Assembly: GCF_015529805.1 (NCBI RefSeq)
Contig: NZ_CP064654.1
Span: forward strand, 1,364,001 to 1,428,000
Source: Qipengyuania soli
Lineage (GTDB): Bacteria > Pseudomonadota > Alphaproteobacteria > Sphingomonadales > Sphingomonadaceae
Direction: 5' to 3'
DNA length: 64,000 nt
Below, one piece after another: positions 36,096 to 44,892 of this stretch (within the stretch, counting starts at the first letter, position 1; the number at the start of each line of letters is the position of its first letter). Made by a program: the position numbers and the translations under genes. Below the pieces are notes generated by a model. It did no database searches. It was not told where the DNA came from and saw nothing but the letters and a program-made list of their open reading frames with translations.

Positions 36096-36422
36096 ATGGC
36101 GATCCGGGGCTATCACGCGCACATCTATTTCGATCCGCCCGAGCTCGAGACTGCGCGCGCCTTCGCCAAGGCAGCTTACGAAACATTCAATGTGCCTGTC
36201 GGACATTTCCACACCGCACCGGTCGGACCGCATCCGCGCGGATCCTGCCAGCTTTCGATGCGTCCCGAACAGTTCGCGGAATTTGCTGCCTGGGCCTCCG
36301 AGGCGCGTGGGGATCTGACCATCTTCGCGCATGGCCTCAGTGGCAACGATCTCGATGACCACACGAAATACGTCATCTGGTTCGGCCAGTCGGAAGCACT
36401 CGACATAACGATTTTCGACTGA
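36096..36422 (+). CDS. DOPA 4,5-dioxygenase family protein
   Basis: 108 residues. HAHIYFDP at the start, VGHFHTAPVGPHP and FAHGLSGNDLDDHTKYVIW (His metal-binding segments) mark the dopa dioxygenase-like fold (vicinal oxygen chelate superfamily). Substrate in bacteria is usually unknown. Confidence 0.85.
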   Translation: MAIRGYHAHIYFDPPELETARAFAKAAYETFNVPVGHFHTAPVGPHPRGSCQLSMRPEQFAEFAAWASEARGDLTIFAHGLSGNDLDDHTKYVIWFGQSEALDITIFD

Positions 36423-36423
36423 G

Positions 36424-37398
36424 ATGAAGGCCGTTCTCGTCAGCAGACTGTCGGACGACCTTTCAGGCGTCGCGCTCGCCGATTTGCCCGTACCGGAATG
36501 CGGCGAAGGCGAGGTCCTGGTAAGGGTGCGAGCGGCATCGCTCAACTTTCCCGACCTGCTGATGACGCAGGGCGGATACCAGTTCAAACCCGAGGTGCCC
36601 TTCGTTTCCGGCCTGGAAATGGCAGGCGAGGTCGTCGAGGCACCGGAAGGATCCCCGTTCGCAGTTGGCGATCGCGTCATGGGTGGCGCCAAGACCGGCG
36701 CCTTTGCCGAATACGTGGCTCTCTCCGCATCCTCGCTCCGCCCCATACCCGAGCGCCTCTCATTTGCCGCAGCCGCCTCGATGGGCGCGGCCTACCACAC
36801 CGCATATGTTGCGCTGGTCGAGCTTGGGCACTTGCAGCCTGGACAAACGGTCTTGGTCCACGGTGCCAGCGGTGGTGTCGGTCTCGCCGCGTGTGACCTC
36901 GCCAAGGCATTGGGCGCCAACGTCATTGCCGCCACCCACCGCCAGGACAAGCTCGGGCCGATAGAGAGCATTGTGAAACCGGACGCGGCCATCCTCAACA
37001 CCGGGCGGTTTCGCGAACAGGTAGCAGAGCTGACCGATGGTCGCTTGTGTGACCTCGTCTACGACCCTGTCGGCGGCGACGTGTTCGACGAGAGCACCCG
37101 GTGCATAACCTTCGGCGGCAAGCTGCTGGTCATCGGCTTCGTCGCGGGGCGCATACCCGAGATTGCGGTCAATATTCCGCTCATAAAGGGTTTCTCGGTG
37201 GTCGGAGTGCGGGCCGGGGAATACGCCCGCCGCTTCCCCGAACGGGGCAAGCGTATCGCAGCGGAGCTTGCTCGACTTGCGAGCGAAAGGCGAATTACGC
37301 CGCACGTCGACCGAATTCTCCCGCTCGACCGCTGGCGCGAGGCGTTCGAGGCCATGCAGCGCGGCGAGATCATCGGGAAGATCGTATTGGAACCCTGA
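36424..37398 (+). CDS. Zinc-independent NADPH:quinone oxidoreductase, MDR superfamily
   Basis: 324 residues. N-terminal GroES-like domain with a LMTQGGYQFKPEVPFVSGLE segment, GASGGVG as the NADPH loop (about 145-151) and DPVGGDVF. No catalytic zinc cysteines, consistent with the quinone oxidoreductase branch. Starts 1 base after the previous stop, so the three genes gloB to this form one unit. Confidence 0.9.
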   Translation: MKAVLVSRLSDDLSGVALADLPVPECGEGEVLVRVRAASLNFPDLLMTQGGYQFKPEVPFVSGLEMAGEVVEAPEGSPFAVGDRVMGGAKTGAFAEYVALSASSLRPIPERLSFAAAASMGAAYHTAYVALVELGHLQPGQTVLVHGASGGVGLAACDLAKALGANVIAATHRQDKLGPIESIVKPDAAILNTGRFREQVAELTDGRLCDLVYDPVGGDVFDESTRCITFGGKLLVIGFVAGRIPEIAVNIPLIKGFSVVGVRAGEYARRFPERGKRIAAELARLASERRITPHVDRILPLDRWREAFEAMQRGEIIGKIVLEP

Positions 37399-37402
37399 AT
37401 CG

Positions 37403-37430
37403 AAAAGGGCGGCCCCGCAGGACCGCCCTC
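37403..37430. terminator. Bidirectional terminator between the oxidoreductase and atpF
   Basis: Stem AGGGCGG/CCGCCCT with T runs on both strands. The same 27 bases recur exactly at 51249-51275. Confidence 0.85.
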
Positions 37431-37455
37431 TCGATTTCTCACCTATCGACGCGGA

Positions 37456-38034
37456 TCAGATTCCCGCGATGACCTTGTCGGCCAGCGAGCGATCGGCATC
37501 GGCGTCATGCTTTTCGGCGATCAGCTTGCGGCTGGCTGCGGTTGCGGCGTTGACGGCACGATTGCGGACATCCTCCACCGCTTCACGCTCGGCAGCAGCG
37601 ATCTTGTCTTCCGCCATACGCTTGCGGCGTTCGACCATCGCCTTGCTGTCGGCTTCGGCCTTCTCGAGGATGGCGTCGGCTTCATGCTGCGCGTTGGCGA
37701 GCATGGCTTCGGCGTCCTTCTCGGCACCGGCGATCTTAGCGGCATATTCGTTGCGAAGCGCCTCGGCTTCCGCACGGAGCTGCTTGGCTTCGTCCAGCTG
37801 GTCCTTGATCGCGGCGATCTTGCTGTCGAGCCCGCCGGCGATGGTCTTGTGAACCTTGGCGCCGAAGAAGGCGATCAGGAGCAGGACGAACATCGCGATC
37901 GAAACCACCTGGAATGGTGCAAGGCCAAACAGTTCGGGTTCGGCATGGGTCGGCGCACCGCCATGGCCTTCTTCGACGAAGGCTTCGGCTGCTTCCGTGG
38001 CGAAGACCTCGGGTGCGGCGGTTGCTTCAGCCAT
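37456..38034 (-). CDS. atpF: ATP synthase F0 subunit b
   Basis: 192 residues. Membrane helix (VVSIAMFVLLLIAFFGAKV) then a long helical, Ala/Glu/Lys-rich stator segment. An N-terminal extension of about 40 residues precedes the helix. Overlaps the b' gene by 8 bases and ends the F0 operon; the F1 genes are elsewhere, as is usual in alphaproteobacteria. Confidence 0.93.
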   Translation of the reverse strand: MAEATAAPEVFATEAAEAFVEEGHGGAPTHAEPELFGLAPFQVVSIAMFVLLLIAFFGAKVHKTIAGGLDSKIAAIKDQLDEAKQLRAEAEALRNEYAAKIAGAEKDAEAMLANAQHEADAILEKAEADSKAMVERRKRMAEDKIAAAEREAVEDVRNRAVNAATAASRKLIAEKHDADADRSLADKVIAGI

Positions 38035-38521
38035 GAGTCATTGCCTCCTTGACGGCCTTACTCGCGGCAGGCTTGGTCACCTTCACCCCTGCGAGGCGAG
38101 AGACGATGTCCTGTGCGGCCTCGACAGCCACATCCTGCACTTCGGCGAGCGCCGCTGTGCGGGCTTCGGAGATCCGCACTTCCGCTTCCTCAAGCTTCTT
38201 GTCGAGACGCGCCTGCGCAGCCTTGAGCTTCTTGTCGGACGAGGCAGCCGCGTCGCTCTTGGCCTTGGCGACAATCGCCTGGGCCGCGGCGCGGTTCTCG
38301 TTCTCGCGCACCCGCCATGCCTCTTCCTGCTCGTCGGCGGCATCGCGAGCGGCCTTGGCAGCGGCGAGGTCGGCGGCGATCTGGGAATCACGCTGGGCAA
38401 CCGTCTCCATCACCTTGGGGACCATGCCCCGACCGATGACGAAAAAGGTGATGCCGAAGAAGACCAGCAACCAGAAGACCTGGCTGGACCATGTTTCGGC
38501 AAGCTGTGCTATCTGTGGCAT
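38027..38521 (-). CDS. atpG: ATP synthase F0 subunit b'
   Basis: 164 residues, the second stator helix subunit. MPQIAQLAETWSSQVFWLLVFFGITFFVIGR is the membrane start; the rest is a coiled coil. I start at ATG 38521, not at the frame opening at 38572. Also named atpX. Confidence 0.92.
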   Translation of the reverse strand: MPQIAQLAETWSSQVFWLLVFFGITFFVIGRGMVPKVMETVAQRDSQIAADLAAAKAARDAADEQEEAWRVRENENRAAAQAIVAKAKSDAAASSDKKLKAAQARLDKKLEEAEVRISEARTAALAEVQDVAVEAAQDIVSRLAGVKVTKPAASKAVKEAMTHG

Positions 38522-38605
38522 GTCAGCTCTCGAAAGGCGGGTACGGGGTAATCTTGCGGCCGGTCGGAACAAACCCCGACCGACCGGAATGACTGATCGT
38601 TGCTA

Positions 38606-38833
38606 TTAGGCGACGAAGATCAGGATCATTGCAACGACGAACGCCAGCAGGCCGAGAAGTTCGGCAGCGGCGAAGCCGATGAAGAGGCGGCCCTGCTGGC
38701 CGTCGGCAGCGCCCGGGTTGCGCAGAGCGCTTTCGAGGAACGAACCGAAGACGTTACCCACACCGATGGCGGCCATGCCGGCACCGATTGCAGCGAGACC
38801 GGCGCCAACCAGCTTTGCAGCTTCTACTTCCAT
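38606..38833 (-). CDS. atpE: ATP synthase F0 subunit c
   Basis: 75 residues, two helices; the proton-binding carboxylate is Glu58 in FAAAELLGLL. The polar loop NPGAADGQQGR joins them. Na+-type ligands are absent, so it is proton-driven. Confidence 0.96.
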   Translation of the reverse strand: MEVEAAKLVGAGLAAIGAGMAAIGVGNVFGSFLESALRNPGAADGQQGRLFIGFAAAELLGLLAFVVAMILIFVA

Positions 38834-38873
38834 GACAAACTCCTTTGGGAAATCAGATATATTGAAACGAAAC

Positions 38874-39659
38874 TTAGTGAAGGTTCTCAGCGTCGTTGAT
38901 GTACAGCGACGTCAGAAGAGCGAAAACGTAGGCCTGGATGCCGGCCACCAGCAGTTCCAGCGCGCAGATGCCGATCATCAGCAGGAAGCTCGGCAGGCCG
39001 ACCACGCCGGTCCACAGGGCTCCGGCATTGGTGCCGTCGATCACGAAGCTCGAAAGCACTTCAAGCAGGACGTGACCGGCCATCATGGCGACGAAAAGTC
39101 GCAGGCCGAGGCTGAACGGACGCACCATGAACGAGATGAACTCGATCGGCGCGATCACCGGGATCATCGGCAGCGGCGTGCCGTGCGGCACGAACAGGCT
39201 GAAGAAGTGGAGACCGTGCTTCCAGAAGCCGACCAGGAGGACGATCGAGAAACTCAGGATCGCCAGCACGCCAGTCACGGTGAAATGGCTGGTAAACGTG
39301 AAGGGATGGAGGCCGATAACACCAAGCGGCATGAGGCCGAGGAGGTTGGCGAAGAGGATGAACATGAACAGGCTGAAGACGTAAGGCACGTACTTGCGCC
39401 CTGCCTTGCCAATGTTCGCTTCGAGCATGTTGTCGATGAAACCGGTGAAGGTTTCTACCATCATCTGCCAGCGTCCAGGCACGAGCTCGCGCTTCATGCC
39501 GCCGGCGACGAAGAGGAAGAGCACCACGGTGGTGATCAGCATCCACAACGCGCTGTTGGTGAAGGCGATATTGTAGCCCATGAGCTCCCAGTTGGCCGAA
39601 CCGGCAATCGGTTCGATCGTGAACTGGTGCATCGGGTCGACTTTGGCTTCGACTGCCAC
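38874..39659 (-). CDS. atpB: ATP synthase F0 subunit a
   Basis: 261 residues, about six membrane helices. The essential arginine lies in SLGLRLFVAMMAGH (TM4) and further polar residues in the last helix segment LELLVAGIQAYVFALLTSLYI. Upstream gene is atpI. Confidence 0.96.
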   Translation of the reverse strand: MAVEAKVDPMHQFTIEPIAGSANWELMGYNIAFTNSALWMLITTVVLFLFVAGGMKRELVPGRWQMMVETFTGFIDNMLEANIGKAGRKYVPYVFSLFMFILFANLLGLMPLGVIGLHPFTFTSHFTVTGVLAILSFSIVLLVGFWKHGLHFFSLFVPHGTPLPMIPVIAPIEFISFMVRPFSLGLRLFVAMMAGHVLLEVLSSFVIDGTNAGALWTGVVGLPSFLLMIGICALELLVAGIQAYVFALLTSLYINDAENLH

Positions 39660-39705
39660 GTCTCGCTAACCCCTAAATCCTGTAAACAGCGCCCCGAAAG
39701 CCCGG

Positions 39706-40032
39706 TCAGGGCTGATTGTCGGGGCGCACATTAGCCGCACGGATGATGTTCCTGAAGGCGACCACGATCCCGAGGAACAGGCCGACCAACAGACCCCAGG
39801 GATTGGTGCCGGTAAAATAGCCGATGGCATATCCGATCACCGATCCGCCGAGGAGCCCGCCAAGAAGATCCGCCAGTACACGGTTGCCGCTACGATAATT
39901 CGCGTCGGCACCCGATGCCTGCGGGCGGTTGCGCTCCTCTTCACGCTGCTGTGCGGCTTCAAGCCGCTTTTCCAGCGCATCGATCCGCGCATCCTCCTGG
40001 ATGGGCTCCCGTGCGGGCTCGTCGTTGCTCAT
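39706..40032 (-). CDS. atpI: ATP synthase assembly protein AtpI
   Basis: 108 residues. Acidic, charged N-terminus (about 45 residues) followed by two membrane helices with the GLLGGSVIGYAIGY and PWGLLVGLFLGIVVAFRNI signatures of AtpI/AtpZ. First gene of the F0 operon. Confidence 0.9.
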   Translation of the reverse strand: MSNDEPAREPIQEDARIDALEKRLEAAQQREEERNRPQASGADANYRSGNRVLADLLGGLLGGSVIGYAIGYFTGTNPWGLLVGLFLGIVVAFRNIIRAANVRPDNQP

Positions 40033-40156
40033 GCCTTGCTCCTTTTAAGGGGGTTGCGCGGCACGGGCACGGACTTGCCCGCCGAGGGCGCCGCCCCCTT
40101 AGAAGGGGGGCATGGGCGAGTCAACACGCCAGACCCCTGTTTCGCGCCTCTATGGC

Positions 40157-40192
40157 TCAAAGTATAACCCCGCCGCCACTGGGGCGACGGGG
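40157..40192 (-). terminator. Terminator between ydbL and atpI
   Basis: Stem 40168-40177 with 40183-40192; on the minus-strand RNA all ten pairs form, one of them G-U. It is followed by TTATACTTT on that strand. It would stop the ydbH-ynbE-ydbL transcript before atpI. Confidence 0.6.
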
Positions 40193-40221
40193 CAAGCGGT
40201 TAGGAAGTTACCTTTCCTGAC

Positions 40222-40626
40222 TTAGGGACAACGCGAATCGCGCAGTGGAGCGCCTGCGCCGCGGGTCGCCCAGCTACCGTCCGGAGCCTGGTACTTTTCG
40301 CCCGGCGCGGTGGCCAGGATCGCCTGGCAGCCTGCGGTCAACGCATATTCCTCAAGCGTGGCGTTGGTCGCCTTGGCACGTTCTGAGTAGACCGCGCGGC
40401 GCTTGATGTTGATGTCGTTGACGATGCGCTGCAACTCGGCGTTCGATGCGCCGACAATGCCGAGATAGCCGTCCATTTTCTCGCCTACCTGCCCGCTGGC
40501 GCGAGCAGCGGCATAAGCCGGATCGCGCTGGGCAAAGGCGGGGCTCGCGATGCCGCCAAGAGCGGTCGCGATCGCGGCGGTGGCCAGCACCGCCCTGGAA
40601 ATTCGCTTGGTCATCATGTCACCCAT
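40222..40626 (-). CDS. ydbL: YdbL-family periplasmic protein (DUF1318)
   Basis: 134 residues. Signal peptide with cleavage near FAQRD; the mature domain has GEKMDGYLG and a VNDINIKRRAVY segment. In E. coli YdbL is a periplasmic chaperone-like partner of the YdbH-YnbE intermembrane bridge. ATG at 40626 overlaps the end of ynbE in TGATG; ATGs at 40617 and 40614 are also possible. Confidence 0.88.
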   Translation of the reverse strand: MGDMMTKRISRAVLATAAIATALGGIASPAFAQRDPAYAAARASGQVGEKMDGYLGIVGASNAELQRIVNDINIKRRAVYSERAKATNATLEEYALTAGCQAILATAPGEKYQAPDGSWATRGAGAPLRDSRCP

Positions 40627-40811
40627 CAAAAAATATCCGCGTTCTCTTCGATTGTGTTCCCCGCGTCTTCAGCGAGGCGATAGATCACTTCCTGGCGGAT
40701 GTTGACGTTGAGCTCGATCACGATCGGCTCTTCGGGCGCATTCACTGTGATGCATCCGGCAAGCGCGAGCGGAGCAAGCGTAGCCGCCGCCATCCGTTTC
40801 GCACCGTGCAT
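40626..40811 (-). CDS. ynbE: YnbE-family lipoprotein
   Basis: 61 residues, the same size as E. coli YnbE. Start ATG 40811 has GGGGAG seven bases upstream; the lipobox is LAGC, then IVIELNVNIRQEV that stacks as a beta-strand onto YdbH. Longer frames to 40880 are possible. Confidence 0.88.
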   Translation of the reverse strand: MHGAKRMAAATLAPLALAGCITVNAPEEPIVIELNVNIRQEVIYRLAEDAGNTIEENADIF

Positions 40812-40885
40812 CGCCCTGCTCCCCTGCATGACAGGGTTTGTCGCAGCGCTTGCGCGGTCCGTCAATTCAACGGTCTTCATAGCCC

Positions 40886-43800
40886 CTACTCGCTTTCCTG
40901 CTCCTGAATGGTGGGTTCATCCGGAATTACGTCTTCCGGCTCGATTTTAGGTTCGGCCTCTTCGCCGGTCACGGAGCGGCGCAGCAGGCGTTTGCCATCG
41001 TCGGACAACAGGCCCAGCTCGCGCGGGTCGCGTACGGCAGAGGGATCGTAAAGCGCCTTCATGCTGGTCAGCAGCTGGTAGAACTGCGCGCGGATGTTGA
41101 TCCGGAACTGGAGCGGCAGCTTGGCCAGCTGCTTGGTCACGAAGTTGGACTTGGCGCCCTCACCCTGGCTCACGCCATCGAATCGCACGCGAGTGACGAT
41201 CTCGCCCGTAAGCGGACCTTCCATAATTACGCGCATCTGGTCGTAGTTGAGACTCTTGAGCGCATCGAAGGCGAAATTGGCGATGGGTGACAGGTCCTTG
41301 TATGTCAGTTCGCCGACATAGGACACGTTCCCTCCCGGTGGACGGGAGATGAGGACGCCAGTATCAATCTTGCCGTTGCCGTTCGCATCGAAGACAATTG
41401 GCACCGTCCCGTCGAAGGTGCCGGTCGCAGAGATATTCTCCAGTTCCATCTGGGCCACAAACTGCGCCGCCTCGAGTCCGACGATCTCGAAGATGTAACG
41501 TCGCTCCTCACTGACGCCGAAGTTGAAGTCGACATCGCGCAAGAGCAGTCGTCCACCCATGAAGGGCCAGCTGCCGCCTGCGACGGCGAGCAGGGTTCCA
41601 TCTCTCAATGCGAACTCGATCTCGCCATCGAGCACTTCGATACCAGGGTTGATCGAGGCAACTCGCAGCTTCTGGTTCGGAGCGGTCGTAAGATTGAGCA
41701 GATCGGTGAATTCGATCGTGCCGCTGGCGCCCTTCACCGGGCCGAATGCAGCAGCGAAATCGAGACCTTCGGTGCCGAATGTTCCAGAACTGGTAACGTT
41801 TCCGTTGGCGGCCCAGTCTATTCGTCCCTTGCCGGTGACCGTTCCATCGGCATTGGCAATGACACCCAATGCCAAAGGCGTAAGCTGATCGGGCTGGAGC
41901 CTCTCGTCGAATACCAGGCCAGGGACATCGAGATTGGCGTGCCCCGCCCCAGTCGCGAGGTTGTGCCTGATGTCGGCAATCGTGACGAGGCGATCGGTGC
42001 CCGGATGGCGCAATTCGGCGCGAGCGAGGATGACATTGTCTTTCAAGGTCAGCCCCGCCCCGCGTGCAGCAAGCGGCTCGAAGCGGTCAGGCTCATTGCG
42101 ATCGAGCAGGCGGAATGCGCTGTCGGCGATTGTCACCGTGCCCGCCGTGTAGTCCCAATTGCCCCACGCTTCGCGGATATCGAGAGGGACCGCAGCCAGC
42201 GTTACATCCGCATCGGTGAAGGTTCCGGCAATATTGTCCCCGATCCTTGCATCGAGATCCGAGATCCGGAACCTGCTCGCGGTAGCCGCCGGCCCAAGCG
42301 CAACATCGACCTGCCGTGCCGTCATTACACCAGGATAAGCAAACCCGACCGGTCCCGAGGACAGTCTGATCGGCGTTTCGCCAACATAGCCCGACAAATC
42401 CAGCGACGTCGCACCGGCAGCGATCCGCATCCCGTCGGCGCCATTGGAGAAAATTGATCGGCCTCGCGGCGGGCACAGGGTCAATCGGTGCTTGTCGAAG
42501 CGCAGGTTGGCCAGCTCCAGCTCGTCGAAGCCGATATCAGTGCAACTGGTCCAGATTGCCACGGCTCCACCAGGAGCCCAGCGGCCGTCGAGAGGCACAC
42601 GTAGGTTGCGCGCCCTACCCCCTGGGAGAGGGCCGCTCGCCTCGATTTCGCCGGCGAAACGAAGCGCCCCGTCGCTTGCCTGGTCGACCAGCAGTCGGGG
42701 GATTGCGATTGCCGATCCTTGGGCTTCATATCGCTCCATAGCGAGGCGAAAGAGCGAATTGCCATTGCTTGCCCGCTCCATACGGCCAGTCAGTCGCGGA
42801 AGGTTGGACCCACCGGTTGCGATATTCCCGGCAAACCGCGAAGGCTTGTCGCCACCGCTTGCTATCTCGACCCGCGACAAGGAGAGAATTCTGGCACCGC
42901 TGCCACCGCGAAGTTCTGCCTGGGGAGCCAGGAACGAAATGCGCCTGCCGTCTTTGCGGAACCGGACGTCCGCCTGCAGGTCGCTGCCACGTGCCTCGGC
43001 GGCGAGGGCGTTGGCCAATTTGCGCGTGATCGGAGCCAGCAACGTGTCCTTGCCGGTGCGCGCCAGCCCTTGAAGTGCATCGAGCGACTGCTCACCCAAC
43101 CGGATGCCATTGCCTTCGACAGCACTGTCGACCTTGATCCGCTCGAAGCCTTTGGAGGCCCTCAGCTGGCCTTCGGCGGTGAGGACTGCGGCGAGCGCCT
43201 GCGGCGACTGTGCACCTCTGGCGGCCAGCGAATAGCGTGCGGTGGACACAACATCACGCAACTGCGCCCTCACTGTTCCCGATAGTGAAGCGGCGGCGTA
43301 TTCCCCGTAGCGGGTCCTGCCGCCATCGATAGACGCCTGCAGCGATGGATTGGCCAATGCATCGTCGAGCGACGCATTCATCTGCACGGCATAGTCGGAC
43401 AGGGAGAGGCCATCCGAACCACAGACCAACGTGGCGAGGCGGATGGGCCCCTGGAACTTCGGTCTCCCTGATGCGACGCTGATCCTTCCGAAGGCGGTAG
43501 CATCGCGGGCATCGCAATTTGGGGTAGACAAATTGGGTGCAGTCGCCGCCAACAATCCCGAAAAGCCCCCGTTTAGCCGACCCGAGCCGTCCAGCTTGAG
43601 TCCCATCGGCCCGAATTCGCTTTCGATCAGGCCTCGCCCGTCGCGTATCGTCAGGTTCAGATCAGGAAGTCCCGGCGGCTGGTCGCTCTCGGCGAAGATC
43701 ACCTTGTCGAGCGATCCGAAACTGAGTTTTCCATCGAGATAAGTGCCATAGATCCTGGGCTTCACGAGCAGGACGGCGCCGATCTCGGGCAGGCCGAGCC

Positions 43801-44122
43801 GGTAACGCAATCGTACAACCACCTTTTCGGCAGTGAAATCGGGGGCGGCCGGATCGCCGATAACGAGATTCGATAGTACCTGATTCGTGCCGGCGATCTT
43901 CTCGATCTCGTAAGTTGCTGGAAGTCCATAAGATTCGAGCTGGTCGGCAATGATATTGTTCGCGATTCTCTCGCGGGAAAACCATGCAACTATGAGAGCG
44001 GCAAAAAGTACGGCGAGCAGCGCACTGGGAACCGCGTAGCGCTTCTTGCGCAAGCGGGAGCGCGGTCGAATTTCCTCACCGCCGTAATCCAGAAATTGAC
44101 CGTCTTCCGCGTCCCTCTCCAT
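40886..44122 (-). CDS. ydbH: YdbH-like intermembrane lipid-transport protein
   Basis: 1078 residues, AsmA/TamB/YhdP superfamily. N-terminal membrane helix (PSALLAVLFAALIVAWFS) anchors it in the inner membrane; the rest is a long beta-rich groove domain predicted to bridge the periplasm; the C-terminal part has the family segment DLSPIANFAFDALKSLNYD. A final acidic tail follows. With YnbE and YdbL it maintains outer-membrane lipid balance in E. coli. Start ATG 44122; the ORF opening at 44365 overlaps radC and is not homologous. Confidence 0.9.
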   Translation of the reverse strand: MERDAEDGQFLDYGGEEIRPRSRLRKKRYAVPSALLAVLFAALIVAWFSRERIANNIIADQLESYGLPATYEIEKIAGTNQVLSNLVIGDPAAPDFTAEKVVVRLRYRLGLPEIGAVLLVKPRIYGTYLDGKLSFGSLDKVIFAESDQPPGLPDLNLTIRDGRGLIESEFGPMGLKLDGSGRLNGGFSGLLAATAPNLSTPNCDARDATAFGRISVASGRPKFQGPIRLATLVCGSDGLSLSDYAVQMNASLDDALANPSLQASIDGGRTRYGEYAAASLSGTVRAQLRDVVSTARYSLAARGAQSPQALAAVLTAEGQLRASKGFERIKVDSAVEGNGIRLGEQSLDALQGLARTGKDTLLAPITRKLANALAAEARGSDLQADVRFRKDGRRISFLAPQAELRGGSGARILSLSRVEIASGGDKPSRFAGNIATGGSNLPRLTGRMERASNGNSLFRLAMERYEAQGSAIAIPRLLVDQASDGALRFAGEIEASGPLPGGRARNLRVPLDGRWAPGGAVAIWTSCTDIGFDELELANLRFDKHRLTLCPPRGRSIFSNGADGMRIAAGATSLDLSGYVGETPIRLSSGPVGFAYPGVMTARQVDVALGPAATASRFRISDLDARIGDNIAGTFTDADVTLAAVPLDIREAWGNWDYTAGTVTIADSAFRLLDRNEPDRFEPLAARGAGLTLKDNVILARAELRHPGTDRLVTIADIRHNLATGAGHANLDVPGLVFDERLQPDQLTPLALGVIANADGTVTGKGRIDWAANGNVTSSGTFGTEGLDFAAAFGPVKGASGTIEFTDLLNLTTAPNQKLRVASINPGIEVLDGEIEFALRDGTLLAVAGGSWPFMGGRLLLRDVDFNFGVSEERRYIFEIVGLEAAQFVAQMELENISATGTFDGTVPIVFDANGNGKIDTGVLISRPPGGNVSYVGELTYKDLSPIANFAFDALKSLNYDQMRVIMEGPLTGEIVTRVRFDGVSQGEGAKSNFVTKQLAKLPLQFRINIRAQFYQLLTSMKALYDPSAVRDPRELGLLSDDGKRLLRRSVTGEEAEPKIEPEDVIPDEPTIQEQESE

Positions 44123-44163
44123 TGAACCCACACTTGCGCGAGCCGCGCACGAAAGGCAATCAA

Positions 44164-44892
44164 GTGTCTGAAACGTATCGTGTGGGGGTTTGGTTGCCGG
44201 ACAATGCGAATAATTCGGCTGCCCATTCAGGGACCGGCCACCGCGAACGGCTTCGTCAACGCCTGCTGAAGGGTGGAAGCGAGGCGCTGGCCGACTATGA
44301 GCTGCTGGAGTTCCTTCTGTTTTCTGCCATCCGGCAGGGCGACACCAAGCCACTCGCCAAGGCACTGATCGCGCATTTCGGTTCGTTTTCGGCAGTGCTC
44401 AATGCCGAAGCCGGGGCACTGCGCCAGGTCAGGGGAATGGGCGAAGCGAGTGCCGCCGCGCTCCATGCCGTTGCGCTTTCGGCACGACGGATGACCCGGG
44501 GTGTGGTGGAAGACAAGCCGGTACTCGGCAGCTGGCAGGCGCTCCTCGATTATCTGGCCGTCGACATGGCTCACCTCACGGTCGAACGCGTACGTGTGCT
44601 CTATCTCAACACGCAGAACCGGCTGATCCTCGACCACCACGTGGGCGATGGCACTATCGATGAAGCGGCAATCCATCCGCGTGAAGTCATCCGCAAGGCG
44701 CTGGACATCGGGGCGACCGCGCTGATCCTCGTGCACAACCATCCCAGTGGCAATCCCGAGCCCAGTCGCGCGGACATCCAGATTACCCAGCGTATTGCAG
44801 AAGCCGGGCGCCTGCTGGGCGTCACGGTCCACGATCATGTGATCGTCGGGCGAAGTGGGCACGTTTCACTCCGCGCGAAAGGGCTGGTCTAA
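44164..44892 (+). CDS. radC: RadC-family JAB domain protein
   Basis: 242 residues. Helix-hairpin-helix N-terminal part (MGEASAAALHA), then a JAB/MPN domain with HNHPSGNPEPSRAD zinc site. GTG start (44164) chosen by AAAGG seven bases upstream; the alternative TTG is at 44122. Biological role is disputed despite the name. Confidence 0.9.
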   Translation: MSETYRVGVWLPDNANNSAAHSGTGHRERLRQRLLKGGSEALADYELLEFLLFSAIRQGDTKPLAKALIAHFGSFSAVLNAEAGALRQVRGMGEASAAALHAVALSARRMTRGVVEDKPVLGSWQALLDYLAVDMAHLTVERVRVLYLNTQNRLILDHHVGDGTIDEAAIHPREVIRKALDIGATALILVHNHPSGNPEPSRADIQITQRIAEAGRLLGVTVHDHVIVGRSGHVSLRAKGLV

